Positions 40,840 through 50,043 of a stretch of 51,774 nucleotides of DNA are shown here, piece after piece. The notes under the pieces were generated by a model that was not told the origin of the DNA, ran no database searches, and worked only from the letters and a program-made list of their open reading frames with translations. Numbering within the stretch: the stretch's first letter is position 1; every line of letters begins with the position of its first letter. The stretch is from Deinococcales bacterium (GTDB taxonomy: Bacteria > Deinococcota > Deinococci > Deinococcales > JAAFIG01), in contig JANXTZ010000062.1 of NCBI GenBank assembly GCA_025352125.1, positions 1 to 51,774 of the forward strand, in the 5' to 3' direction. Both the position numbers and the translations under genes were made by a program.

Positions 40840-42843
40840 ATGAGCCAAAAAAAATCGACTTCCAAAACGTTAACTCCCGAAAGTCTTTACCAATTGCAAT
40901 TCGCCTCCGATCCTCAAATGTCCAAAGATGGCAGCCTGGTCGCTTTTGTCGTGACCAGCATCCAGGATGAGGGTTTGCACGCCGAGAAACCAAAAAAGGT
41001 TTACCGCTCGAGCATCGGATTTTCCAAAAATGGTCTGGACGCCGAACAATTCACGTCTGGGTTGTACCGCGACGCCAGCCCCAGATTCTCGCCCGACGGC
41101 AGCAGTTTGGCGTTCTTGTCCAACCGTGCCAACCCCGAAAAACTCGAGAAAATGCAGTTGTACCTGCTCGAGCTTAGTGGAGGTGAGGCAGAGCAATTGA
41201 CCCTGTTGAAATCTGGGGTGAGCAGCCCTAAGTTTTCTCCAGACGGTAACAAAATTGCCTTTGTGTCCCGTGGCGACTGGGAAGACAAACGTAGCGAGGA
41301 TGGTGAGGCTCGGGCTTTTGAAGAGGTTCCGTACAAAAACGATGGAATGCCCAGCCCTGGATTTGCCATCGACGAACCAAATCAACTCTGGGTTTACAAC
41401 CTCGAGACGAACGAACAAAAAGCCGTCACCAGCATCACCACCAGAATTGAGGGTTTTGACTGGGCGTCAAACTCGAGCCTGGTGTTTGTCGCGCCCAAAA
41501 ACATGGCGCAGCGTGCGCGTTGGAGCAGCGAAATGTTTCAAGTCCAACTCGAGGGTAAAAAACCGAGCACGGTTCAACTCTCAAAATGGGATGCGGTGAT
41601 GTCCTCGCCAGTGGTTTCACCTGATGGCAAAACGGTTGCCGTTTTGGCAAGCCCCACCATGCACAATCAAGCTGGCGATCCACACCTGCACGTCACCAAG
41701 CTCGAGGTGGGTGCGAAGCTCGAGCGAATCGACCAGAAACTTGGGGCGTATGCGGGTGGGGCGGTTGGAGGCGACGCACACTACGGCGCATACCCGATGG
41801 AACCCGTGTGGTTGAACAACACAAATTTACTTTGCGGTTACACCTTTGGTGGTTCGGGCGGGATTGCCAGCGTCAGCTTGAAGGGCAAAACTGAAATTGT
41901 GCACCTCGAGCCTGACACCAACATCAATTCTTTTGCCGCCGCAAACGGCAACATTGCCTTCATCCGCGAGGCGCACGACGAACTCGGTGAGGTGTACCTC
42001 GAGACGCAGGAGGAGATCAAACAACTGACCAACATCTCCGACAATGCCCTGACCCAATCCATCTCGAGCGGGTTGGAGCACATCAAATTTGAGCGTGACG
42101 GCTTTGTGGTCGAGGGTTGGCTGCTCAAACCCGTCGGTTTCTCGAGTCACAAAAAATATCCTGTGGTGTTGTCGGTTCATGGTGGTCCTGCCTCGGCTTA
42201 CGGGCACGGTTATTTTCACGAATTTCAATTGCTGGCAGGTCAAGGTTATGCGGTGTTGTACGGAAATATTCGTGGCAGCGTCGGTTACACTGAGCGCCAG
42301 ACTGCCGGCACAAATGGCAGTTACGGCTTGGGTGATTACGACGACCTGATGGCACTTTTTGACACCGCCCTCGAGCGTTTTTCGTACCTTGATGCCTCTC
42401 GAGCCGCTGTGATTGGAGGCAGTTACGGCGGGTTCATGACAAACTGGGTCATCTCGCACACGGACCGTTTCAAAGCCGCCATCACGGACCGTTGCATTAG
42501 CAATTTTGTCTCGTTTTACGGCACGTCCGACATCGGCTATCGTTTTACCCCCAAAGAATTGCGCGGCGTCGTCCCAGAGGACTTTGAGCACCTGTGGGAA
42601 GTTTCACCGCTCAAGCATGTTAAGAATGTCAAAACGCCGTGCCTGATCATTCATTCCGAAGCCGACCACCGTTGCCCCATCGAACAGGGCGAGCAGTGGT
42701 TCAACGCTTTAAAACGATTGAATGTCCCGACCCGATTTGTCAGATTTCCAGATGAAAGTCACGAACTCTCGAGAAGTGGCAGACCCGACCGGCGCGTGCG
42801 GCGTTTGAATGAAATGCTCGAGTGGTTTAAAAAACACTTGTAA
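40840..42843 (+). CDS. S9 family serine peptidase (acylaminoacyl-peptidase type)
   Basis: This 667-residue protein has a WD40/TolB-like beta-propeller at about residues 20-400 (DASPRFSPDGSSLAFLSNRA, VSSPKFSPDGNKIAFVSRGD) and an alpha/beta-hydrolase domain at about 420-667. The catalytic triad is Ser528 (GGSYGGFMTNW), Asp609 (HSEADHRCP) and His641 (DESHELSRSG). It removes acylated N-terminal residues or digests short peptides in the cytoplasm; there is no signal peptide. The propeller restricts access to small substrates. Confidence 0.92.
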   Translation: MSQKKSTSKTLTPESLYQLQFASDPQMSKDGSLVAFVVTSIQDEGLHAEKPKKVYRSSIGFSKNGLDAEQFTSGLYRDASPRFSPDGSSLAFLSNRANPEKLEKMQLYLLELSGGEAEQLTLLKSGVSSPKFSPDGNKIAFVSRGDWEDKRSEDGEARAFEEVPYKNDGMPSPGFAIDEPNQLWVYNLETNEQKAVTSITTRIEGFDWASNSSLVFVAPKNMAQRARWSSEMFQVQLEGKKPSTVQLSKWDAVMSSPVVSPDGKTVAVLASPTMHNQAGDPHLHVTKLEVGAKLERIDQKLGAYAGGAVGGDAHYGAYPMEPVWLNNTNLLCGYTFGGSGGIASVSLKGKTEIVHLEPDTNINSFAAANGNIAFIREAHDELGEVYLETQEEIKQLTNISDNALTQSISSGLEHIKFERDGFVVEGWLLKPVGFSSHKKYPVVLSVHGGPASAYGHGYFHEFQLLAGQGYAVLYGNIRGSVGYTERQTAGTNGSYGLGDYDDLMALFDTALERFSYLDASRAAVIGGSYGGFMTNWVISHTDRFKAAITDRCISNFVSFYGTSDIGYRFTPKELRGVVPEDFEHLWEVSPLKHVKNVKTPCLIIHSEADHRCPIEQGEQWFNALKRLNVPTRFVRFPDESHELSRSGRPDRRVRRLNEMLEWFKKHL

Positions 42844-42914
42844 ACAACCTGCAACCCTGCCACACCTTTTAATCTGGAGTCCGTTGTGTCTTATTCTTTC
42901 ATCTCGAGTCTTAC

Positions 42915-43823
42915 ATGAACCTTGAAGCCAATTCAGACCCAAAAGCCAACAATTCAGAACATATTGCTTACCTTTCGGCATTGACGGCGGTGACCTTTTG
43001 GGGCATCAATGTTGTGCTGCTCAAATTTTTGACGGGCATATTGCCACTGGCTGCCCTCAACGGCGTTCGACTTGCCGTTGCCGCCGTGATTTTACTTTTT
43101 ATTACCGCAATCGTCAGGCATAACACCACTTTCTTACCAAAACTCGAGCCTCGAGAGTGGTTGATTATTGGTGTCGTTGGCGTCATGGGAACGAGCGCTT
43201 ACCAGTTTTTGTTCTCGAGTGGTATCAGGCTTTCGAGCGCCAGCTTTTCGGCGCTGGTCAGCAGTACCAACCCAATTTGGGTGGCGTTGATTGGCATATT
43301 TTTTAAGGTCACACTCTCAAAAAACCAGATGATTGGAAGCGGTGTCGCCATTCTTGGTGTCGTGCTGCTGACATTTGAGAATTTAAACTTGGGCGTCAAT
43401 TTTCTGGGTGTATTGCTGCTGCTCGGTTCACAAATTGTCTGGGCAATTTACACTTTGGCTTCAAAACCCATCATGATTCGCCTCCAGCCGCTCGAGTTTA
43501 CGGGCTTTACCTTTGCGCTGGGGTCGTTGCCGTATCTTCTGTACTGCCTGCCTGTATTTTTCACGCCAGAAATCAAAAATATTGCCGCGCCCTACTGGAT
43601 TGGAGCGGCGCTCTCGGCGATTCTTGCCCAGGTGATCGGCTTTATCGGCTGGTTCACAGGCGCAAAAACCCTGGGTGCGGCTCGGGTGGCGGTCATGCTG
43701 AACATCACCCCAGTGGTGGGTGTTCTGCTTGCCGCTCTTGTCTTGCACGAGCCTTTGACACTGCTCGAGGGGGTTGCGGCATTGGTGATTTTTCTGGGTG
43801 TTTATTTGGCAAACCGGAAATAA
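42915..43823 (+). CDS. EamA/DMT family transporter
   Basis: This 302-residue protein has about ten hydrophobic helices in two similar halves (about 20-145 and 165-300), as in drug/metabolite transporters of the EamA group. Motifs such as ALNGVRLAVAAVILL and ALVLHEPLTLLEGVAALVIF are typical. The substrate is unknown, probably an exported metabolite or amino acid. Its stop is only three bases from the convergent phosphorylase stop. Confidence 0.88.
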   Translation: MNLEANSDPKANNSEHIAYLSALTAVTFWGINVVLLKFLTGILPLAALNGVRLAVAAVILLFITAIVRHNTTFLPKLEPREWLIIGVVGVMGTSAYQFLFSSGIRLSSASFSALVSSTNPIWVALIGIFFKVTLSKNQMIGSGVAILGVVLLTFENLNLGVNFLGVLLLLGSQIVWAIYTLASKPIMIRLQPLEFTGFTFALGSLPYLLYCLPVFFTPEIKNIAAPYWIGAALSAILAQVIGFIGWFTGAKTLGAARVAVMLNITPVVGVLLAALVLHEPLTLLEGVAALVIFLGVYLANRK

Positions 43824-43826
43824 TCT

Positions 43827-44600
43827 TCAAACGTATTGGGCGGCGGTTTTGACGGCAACCAGAATGGCATTGTGAATCGCTTGGTCTTTCTTCTCGAGAA
43901 TGATGCTTTCATTGTCCTGGCGCTGGGCGACGACGGCGCAAACGCAAGCTGCCTGAAAACCGTAAACATCCGCCATTTTAAACAACGTGCCAGATTCCAT
44001 CTCGAAATTGAGCACGTTCAAATTCATGTATTCAGTAATCATGCCCTGGTTCACGCGCATCAAATGCGGGTTCGCGCCGCCAGAACGTTCTTGCCCCTCG
44101 TAAAAGGTGTCCACGCTGGCGGTGATGCCCACATGATGCTCGATATTCAAATCCTTGGCGATGTTGGCAAGCGCCACGGTCACAAACGGATCGGCGGAAC
44201 TTGGGTACTCGAGCGGTGCAATGTCGTTGCTTGCGCCTTGCCTGCACAATGCCGCCTTGGAAATCACAATGCTGCCCGCCTTGACATGGTCTTGAATGCT
44301 GCCGCACGTGCCAACCCGAATGATTGTTTTGATGCCCACTTGAATCAATTCGTTGACCACAATGCTTAAACTCGGTGCGCCCATGCCAGAAGTTGCCGAG
44401 AGCATTCGTTTGCCACCCTCGAGCGTCCCTACATAAGAGAACAACCCACGATGTTCTGACAGCGTGGTGACATCGTGCAGGTACGTGCTGGAAATCAGTT
44501 TGGCACGGTCAGGATCGCCCGAAAGCAGCGCCACGGTGGGCGGGTTTGGTTCGAGGTCGGCGCGTCCAAAACCAACGTGATACAAACGGTCTGAGGTCAT
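43827..44600 (-). CDS. udp: Nucleoside phosphorylase, uridine-phosphorylase-like
   Basis: This 257-residue enzyme splits a nucleoside with phosphate into base and ribose-1-phosphate. NP-I family signatures are PTVALLSGDPDRAKLIS, SGMGAPSLSIVVNELIQVG and RVGTCGSIQ, with the Udp-type closing region NFEMESGTLFKMADVYGFQA. I chose the ATG at 44600 because TATAGT ends six bases upstream; the frame continues to 44618. Uridine is the most likely substrate, purine nucleosides less so. The promoter is back to back with that of the metG leader. Confidence 0.85.
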   Translation of the reverse strand: MTSDRLYHVGFGRADLEPNPPTVALLSGDPDRAKLISSTYLHDVTTLSEHRGLFSYVGTLEGGKRMLSATSGMGAPSLSIVVNELIQVGIKTIIRVGTCGSIQDHVKAGSIVISKAALCRQGASNDIAPLEYPSSADPFVTVALANIAKDLNIEHHVGITASVDTFYEGQERSGGANPHLMRVNQGMITEYMNLNVLNFEMESGTLFKMADVYGFQAACVCAVVAQRQDNESIILEKKDQAIHNAILVAVKTAAQYV

Positions 44601-44606
44601 GAAACC

Positions 44607-44612
44607 ACTATA
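44607..44612 (-). promoter_or_regulatory. Leaderless -10 element TATAGT
   Basis: On the minus strand TATAGT ends six bases before the ATG of the phosphorylase at 44600. Confidence 0.5.
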
Positions 44613-44627
44613 AGCCATTCAAACAAC

Positions 44628-44656
44628 TTGCGTCTCGAGCTTTGGGTTCGTATACT
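44628..44656 (+). promoter_or_regulatory. Strong promoter of the metG leader
   Basis: TTGCGT (44628-44633), 17 bases, then TATACT (44651-44656). The expected transcript start is at or next to the ATG at 44663. Confidence 0.65.
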
Positions 44657-44662
44657 CGGGTC

Positions 44663-44710
44663 ATGGGACAGGTCGTGATTGGATGGCGAATGCAGGCTGT
44701 AACCGGTTGA
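44663..44710 (+). CDS. Candidate leaderless 15-residue leader peptide before metG
   Basis: ATG at 44663 follows the -10 by six bases and opens MGQVVIGWRMQAVTG, ending with TGA at 44708-44710. The stop overlaps the left arm of a hairpin (CCGGTT, 44703-44708) that competes with the terminator below. One Met codon lies at position 10. It could be a regulatory leader peptide; alternatively the region is only a small RNA. Confidence 0.4.
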   Translation: MGQVVIGWRMQAVTG

Positions 44711-44727
44711 CTTGAGTTGATGCTCGA

Positions 44728-44759
44728 GAAACCGGGGCTTTGGTTTGCCCCGTTTTTTT
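44728..44759 (+). terminator. Terminator with a competing hairpin in the metG leader
   Basis: CGGGGC and GCCCCG (44733-44738 with 44747-44752) pair around an eight-base loop and are followed by seven T. The left arm also belongs to AACCGG (44730-44735), which can pair with CCGGTT (44703-44708). The two structures exclude each other, as in a transcription attenuator. metG starts 90 bases downstream. Confidence 0.75.
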
Positions 44760-44849
44760 ATGAATTGTGTTGTAGGGGCGCTGCTCGTTGCGCCCTTCCC
44801 GAGAAATCAATAATTTAATAGCGTTTCTCGAGATTCTGGAGCGTATTTT

Positions 44850-46826
44850 ATGGAAGAAAAAGTTTTTTATTTAACGACCGCGATTGATTACGCCAATGCC
44901 AACCCGCACATTGGGCATGTTTACGAAAAAATTGTTTCCGACGTGATCGTGCGGGTTCACAGGCTATTGGGCTATCGCACGCGGTTTTCGACTGGAACGG
45001 ATGAGCACGGCGAGAAAATTTACAAGGCTGCCAAAGCCAACAATGAAACGCCGCAAGAATTTGTGGATCGAATTGTGCCGAGCGGCTTTCAGGCGCTGTA
45101 CGACCGTTTGAACATTTCCTATGACCGTTTTATTCGCACCACCGAAGCTGGGCACAAGGCATTTGTGCAGGAAATGTTGCAAAAAACCTATGATGCGGGC
45201 GATATTTACCTGGCGGAGTATGAGGGCTTGTACTCTGTTGGCGCGGAACGGTATGTGACCGAAAAGGAATTGGTGGGCGGCATCCTGCCTGGGGACAAGG
45301 ACCCGCCAGAGTTGCGCCGCGAGCAAAACTATTTTTTCAAAATGGAAAAATACCGCCCGTGGCTGCTCGAGCATTTGCAGGCAAACCCAGATTTTATTCA
45401 ACCCGCCCAGTGGCGCAACGAATTGCTCGAGATGCTGCGCGAACCGATAGGCGACCTTAGCATTTCCAGACCACTCGAGCGACTGCCGTGGGGCATTCCA
45501 ATTCCTTGGGACGATGGTCATGTCGTGTACGTTTGGTACGATGCATTGATCAATTACCTGTCGCAACTTTACACCGATGGTTTACTGCCTGCGGATTCAG
45601 AAATGTTCTGGAAGAAAGCTTGGCACGTGATCGGCAAGGACATTTTGCGTCCCCACGCGATTTTTTGGACGACCATGCTGAAAGCCGCCAATTACCCAAT
45701 TTTTGATCGCCTCAACATTCACGGGCATATTCTCGCGCCCGACGGGCAGAAAATGGGCAAAAGCTTGGGCAATGCCATCAACCCGCTCGCTTTGCTCGAG
45801 AAATACGGCATTGATGCCCTGCGTTACGCCTTGGTGCGCGACACGACTTACGGTCCTGACAGTGCCTTTGGCGAGAATGATTTGATCTCGAGGCTTAATT
45901 CTGACCTGGCGAACGATCTTGGGAATTTGCTGTCTCGGGTTTTGAGTATGGTTGAAAAATACCGTGACGGTGTTGTTCCGACTCCAAGCGAGTATACAGA
46001 ACGTGAAGTTGGCATAAGGCAAGCCGCAGAAGCTTTACCTGAGCGTTTGCTCCAAGAAACTCGAGATTTACGCCTTCACTTGGCAATTGAAGCAGTTCTT
46101 GAATTTGTGCGCGATTTAAACCGTTTTGTTGCCGAATCCAAGCCCTGGGAACTGGCACGCAACCCTGCCAGCTCGAGTCGTCTTGATACGGTGCTTTATA
46201 CGTTGCTCGAGGGAATTCGTTTTGCCTCGTTGCTGCTCGAGCCTGTCATTCCCGCGAAAGCCCTCGAGATTCGCACACAACTTGGGCTTGAAGCCACCGA
46301 TGCGACTGGCGTTCATGGTACTCGAGATGGTGTGAATTCACTTTCATGGGGCGCGACGCCATCTGGAATCAAGATCAAACCTGGTGGAATTCTGTTTCCG
46401 AAAATTGAACTCGAGAAACCTGAAACACCAGTTGCGCCCCAGCCCAAACCTCAAAAGGAGAAACCAGCCGTGACTGAACCTATCAAGGAAACCTCGAGCG
46501 ATTTGATTAACATTGACGATTTTATGAAAGTTGATTTGCGCATTGCCGAGGTCGTGGCTTGCGAAAAACTCGAGAAATCCGACAAGCTCCTCAAATTCAC
46601 GCTCAAACTTGGTGAGGAAACCCGAACGGTGCTCTCTGGCATTGCCGCCTGGTACGAACCTGCAACACTGGTTGGGCGGCGTGTGGTGATCGTGGCAAAC
46701 CTTGCTCCTCGGGTCATGCGCGGCGTCGAATCACAGGGCATGATTCTGTCTGCCGAAGATGAACACGGCAATGTGGTGCTATTGACGCCAGAGAAACTGG
46801 TGAACGGTGGTGCTCGGGTTCGTTGA
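44850..46826 (+). CDS. metG: Methionyl-tRNA synthetase with C-terminal tRNA-binding domain
   Basis: This 658-residue enzyme charges tRNA-Met. The HIGH motif is PHIGH (H20 to H23) and the KMSKS motif is KMGKS (about 302-306). A C-terminal EMAP/Trbp111-like tRNA-binding domain covers about 555-658 (DFMKVDLRIAEVVACEKLEK SDKLLKFTLKLGEETRTVLS), joined by a Pro-rich linker. In the zinc-knuckle region the sequence LYSVGAERYVTEKELVGGIL has no Cys or His ligands, so this is a zinc-free form. CTGGAG lies about ten bases before the ATG. A candidate attenuator lies upstream. Confidence 0.96.
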   Translation: MEEKVFYLTTAIDYANANPHIGHVYEKIVSDVIVRVHRLLGYRTRFSTGTDEHGEKIYKAAKANNETPQEFVDRIVPSGFQALYDRLNISYDRFIRTTEAGHKAFVQEMLQKTYDAGDIYLAEYEGLYSVGAERYVTEKELVGGILPGDKDPPELRREQNYFFKMEKYRPWLLEHLQANPDFIQPAQWRNELLEMLREPIGDLSISRPLERLPWGIPIPWDDGHVVYVWYDALINYLSQLYTDGLLPADSEMFWKKAWHVIGKDILRPHAIFWTTMLKAANYPIFDRLNIHGHILAPDGQKMGKSLGNAINPLALLEKYGIDALRYALVRDTTYGPDSAFGENDLISRLNSDLANDLGNLLSRVLSMVEKYRDGVVPTPSEYTEREVGIRQAAEALPERLLQETRDLRLHLAIEAVLEFVRDLNRFVAESKPWELARNPASSSRLDTVLYTLLEGIRFASLLLEPVIPAKALEIRTQLGLEATDATGVHGTRDGVNSLSWGATPSGIKIKPGGILFPKIELEKPETPVAPQPKPQKEKPAVTEPIKETSSDLINIDDFMKVDLRIAEVVACEKLEKSDKLLKFTLKLGEETRTVLSGIAAWYEPATLVGRRVVIVANLAPRVMRGVESQGMILSAEDEHGNVVLLTPEKLVNGGARVR

Positions 46827-47030
46827 GACTCGAGCAGGCTGTTTGTTTTGACGATTGACTTGGAGGTTTTCAATTTCTCGAGATCATTCCGAGGCGTTGA
46901 TTGGGATTTGATGAAGTTGCTTAAAAACCTGCTTTGAAGCGACTTTTGAGACGCTCGAAATAGCGAAAGTAAACCGTTTAAAAAGAGCGCAAAGTGCATA
47001 AATCTCATACAATGAAAATTCTGTAGTAAC

Positions 47031-48881
47031 ATGAAAGTGATGCAACGCGTACAGCAAAAACTGGGACTTGATATTCTCTTGTGGATTTGTGCGGCAGTGG
47101 TTGCGTTTTTTATGCGAATTGACTTGCCGTTTCTTGATTCAAAGCGCATTATTTTTTGGTTTGTTCTTCTGACGGCTCCAATAAAAATTGGACTGGTTTT
47201 TTTGTTTCAGTTGCACCGTCAAAGCTGGCATCGGGTTGGCATCCGCGATTTGTATCAACTGGGTTGGGCTATTGGTCTTTACACGGTGCCGATATATTTA
47301 CTTAATTTTACGCTGGTTCAGATCACCCACATACCGCGCAGCATTCCACTCATCGAGGGTGGCGTGGCGCTTCTGGCGCTCGGCGGTGTGCGATTGATGA
47401 CACGGGTCTACTTTGAACGCGAGGACGCCCGGAGTTTCACTGGTCGCAGCTCGAGTCGGGTGTTGATCGTTGGCGCTGGCGAGGCTGGGATCATGATTGC
47501 CCGCGAGATGTTGCGTCACCCCTCATCTGGGCTTGAACCCGTCGGTTTTCTGGACGACGAACCCGCCAAAGCGAACCTGCGTTACATGGGTTTGCCCGTC
47601 TTGGGCGTGATTGACGCCCTGCCGCGCCTTGCCGCCAAAGCCGGTGCCGATCAAATCTTGATTGCGCTGCCCAGCGTCGCGGGTCGGGTGATTCGCCGCG
47701 TGGTGGATTTGGCGCAAGATTCAAACCTAAAGTACCGCATCATTCCTGGCGTGTTTGAAATCCTCTCGGGCAAAGTTGGCATCAGTCAAATTCGTGATGT
47801 TGACCTGGAAGACCTGTTGCGCCGCGAACCTGTCAAGCTTCACCTCGATGATATTTCGGGCTACCTCGAAAAGCGAACTGTCTTGATTACGGGTGCAGGC
47901 GGATCGATAGGTTCAGAAATTGTGCGTCAGGTGGCAAGGTTTCAACCGACTCGGGTGGTGCTCTTTGGGCGCGGCGAGAACAGCGTGTTTTTGATGGCTC
48001 AAGAATTGCGGCGCATGTGGCCCGAACTCGAGTATCACAATGTCATCGGTGACGTGCGCGACAAGGGAAAGCTCGAGGAAGTATTCTTAAAGTTCGCGCC
48101 GCAGGTGGTGTTTCATGCCGCCGCCCACAAGCACGTGGGATTGATGGAACAAAATCCTGACGAGGCTGTGTTCAACAACGTCAAAGGTACCAAAAACCTG
48201 GTCGAACTCTCACTCGAGTTCCGCGTGGAACGATTCGTGAACATTTCCACCGACAAGGCGGTCAATCCCACCTCGGTCATGGGGGCGAGCAAACGCATTG
48301 CCGAGTACGTGGTCGAATGGGCGGCGGGTAAAGCCTTGCCAGGGCAGGTGTTTGTCAGTGTGCGTTTTGGCAATGTGCTCGGTTCGAGGGGCAGTGTGGT
48401 GCCGCTTTTCAAGGAGCAGATCAAAGCTGGCGGTCCCGTTTTGGTGACGCATCCAGACATGACCAGGTATTTCATGACCATCCCCGAGGCGGCACAGCTT
48501 GTTCTTCAGGCGGGCGGTTTGGGAACAAACGGTGCTGTCTACGTCTTGGACATGGGCGAACCCGTTAAAATTTTGGACCTTGCCAAAGATGTGATTCGCC
48601 TCTCGGGGTTTGAAGCTGGTTTGGACATCGATATTGTGTTTACCGGAGCGCAACCTGGCGAAAAATTGTACGAGGAGTTGCTGACCCAAGAAGAGGGCAC
48701 AACCTCTTCAAAATATGCCAAAATCTTCTCGGCAAAAAAAACCGGTATGCCCGAATTGGACCTCGAGTTGGGCTTGAACGAATTGTTTCATGCGGCACAA
48801 ATTCGGGATGCTAATTTGATTCGGGCGACCTTCAAAAAACTAATTCCAAGTTTTGGGGTTTTTGCGGCAAACCGAACTTGA
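47031..48881 (+). CDS. Membrane-bound nucleotide-sugar dehydratase/epimerase (CapD/WbpM-like)
   Basis: This 616-residue protein has four N-terminal membrane helices (about 10-125), a first Rossmann-like domain (about 140-260, VLIVGAGEAGIMIAREML) and an extended SDR domain (about 280-580) with LITGAGGSIGSEIVRQ and the catalytic region NISTDKAVNPTSVMGASKR. Relatives such as WbpM, PglF and CapD remove water from UDP-N-acetylhexosamines for surface polysaccharide. A -10 TACAAT lies about 15 bases before the ATG. No other polysaccharide gene is near. Confidence 0.9.
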   Translation: MKVMQRVQQKLGLDILLWICAAVVAFFMRIDLPFLDSKRIIFWFVLLTAPIKIGLVFLFQLHRQSWHRVGIRDLYQLGWAIGLYTVPIYLLNFTLVQITHIPRSIPLIEGGVALLALGGVRLMTRVYFEREDARSFTGRSSSRVLIVGAGEAGIMIAREMLRHPSSGLEPVGFLDDEPAKANLRYMGLPVLGVIDALPRLAAKAGADQILIALPSVAGRVIRRVVDLAQDSNLKYRIIPGVFEILSGKVGISQIRDVDLEDLLRREPVKLHLDDISGYLEKRTVLITGAGGSIGSEIVRQVARFQPTRVVLFGRGENSVFLMAQELRRMWPELEYHNVIGDVRDKGKLEEVFLKFAPQVVFHAAAHKHVGLMEQNPDEAVFNNVKGTKNLVELSLEFRVERFVNISTDKAVNPTSVMGASKRIAEYVVEWAAGKALPGQVFVSVRFGNVLGSRGSVVPLFKEQIKAGGPVLVTHPDMTRYFMTIPEAAQLVLQAGGLGTNGAVYVLDMGEPVKILDLAKDVIRLSGFEAGLDIDIVFTGAQPGEKLYEELLTQEEGTTSSKYAKIFSAKKTGMPELDLELGLNELFHAAQIRDANLIRATFKKLIPSFGVFAANRT

Positions 48882-48925
48882 GTTGTGGCTGACATCGTGA
48901 CCCTCGAGACAGCTATGCTTGTGGA

Positions 48926-48954
48926 TTGAGTCGAAACCTCAAAGCAAGTACGAT
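48926..48954 (+). promoter_or_regulatory. Promoter of hisC-hisB (leaderless)
   Basis: TTGAGT (48926-48931), 17 bases, TACGAT (48949-48954), then the ATG exactly six bases later at 48961. Confidence 0.55.
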
Positions 48955-48960
48955 GCTTGC

Positions 48961-50043
48961 ATGACGATTTCGACTGTCAAAAATTCAGCCCAGAATCCTG
49001 TCAGGTCGCAGGTGCGAAACGCTCCCTTGTATCCGTTCACGCCCACTGACGCGCCAATCAAGCTCGATCAGAATGAAAGCCCATTTGACGTGCCCCTGGG
49101 GTTAAAACGCGAGATTTTTGCCCGACTCGAGCAAATTTCTTGGAATCGCTATCCCGAAATGCACGCTGAGGGCTTGAAGCAAAAAATTTCTGCTCTCGAG
49201 GATTGGGATGTTGCAGGCGTGGTGCTCGCCCCTGGCTCGAACGTGCTGATTTATGCCCTGGCGCAGATTGCGGGCATCGGTCAGCGCGTTTTGACGGTTG
49301 CGCCAGGGTTCGCGCTTTACGCCCTGTCCGGTAAACTCCTGGGCAGCAACCTGACCGAATTGCCCCTCGAGCCTGATTTCTCCCTGCCTGTCGATGATCT
49401 GTGCAGTGAGTTGCAACGTGGTGGTCCTGGAATCCTGTTCCTGGCAGAACCGCACGCGCCTACCGGAGCGTTGCACTCCACTTCAAACATCTTGAAGATT
49501 CTCGAGTCGGCGAGGGGTGAATGGCTGGTGGTGCTCGATGAGGCTTATGTCCAGTACACCAATTCCAGTTTAAAACATCTGGCACTTGAGCATGACAACG
49601 TGGCGATTTTGCGAACGTTTTCCAAAGCTTGGGGTTTGGCTGGCGTGCGCTTGGGGTATTTACTGTCAAATCCAAATTTGGCAGCCAATGTGCAAAAAAT
49701 GCTCTTGCCGTTCAACATTTCGGTCTTGCACCAAGTCACTGCCGAGGTGATTCTCGAGCATCCTGAAATCACGAAATCTCTGGTTGAGCAAACAATTTTT
49801 GAGCGTGATCGAATGATGCACGCGTTGCAAGCTCACCCCAATTGGACCCCGTACCCGTCTCATGCCAATTATATTTTGATTCGTACAGGCGATGCCAGAC
49901 GCGTTCATGCCCAGTTGCTCGAGCGTGGTATTTTGGTGCGTCGTCAAGATTCATATTTAAATCTCGAGGGTTGTATTCGCGTCAGCATTGGCACGACCTT
50001 TGAAAACGATGCGTTCATTGCCGCCACAAAGGACATTTCATGA
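48961..50043 (+). CDS. hisC: Histidinol-phosphate aminotransferase
   Basis: This 360-residue PLP enzyme converts imidazole-acetol phosphate to histidinol phosphate. The Schiff-base Lys is K222 in TFSKAWGLAGVRLGY. The substrate-phosphate region LDQNESPFDVP and the cofactor Asp region VLDEAYVQYTN are visible. I start at 48961 and not at the ATG at 48919, because the promoter leaves exactly six bases to this ATG. The stop overlaps hisB as ATGA. Confidence 0.93.
   Translation: MTISTVKNSAQNPVRSQVRNAPLYPFTPTDAPIKLDQNESPFDVPLGLKREIFARLEQISWNRYPEMHAEGLKQKISALEDWDVAGVVLAPGSNVLIYALAQIAGIGQRVLTVAPGFALYALSGKLLGSNLTELPLEPDFSLPVDDLCSELQRGGPGILFLAEPHAPTGALHSTSNILKILESARGEWLVVLDEAYVQYTNSSLKHLALEHDNVAILRTFSKAWGLAGVRLGYLLSNPNLAANVQKMLLPFNISVLHQVTAEVILEHPEITKSLVEQTIFERDRMMHALQAHPNWTPYPSHANYILIRTGDARRVHAQLLERGILVRRQDSYLNLEGCIRVSIGTTFENDAFIAATKDIS

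Noticed and set aside
48919..48960. ATG at 48919 as the hisC start
   Set aside because: It lies before the predicted transcript start; the promoter leaves exactly six bases to the ATG at 48961.
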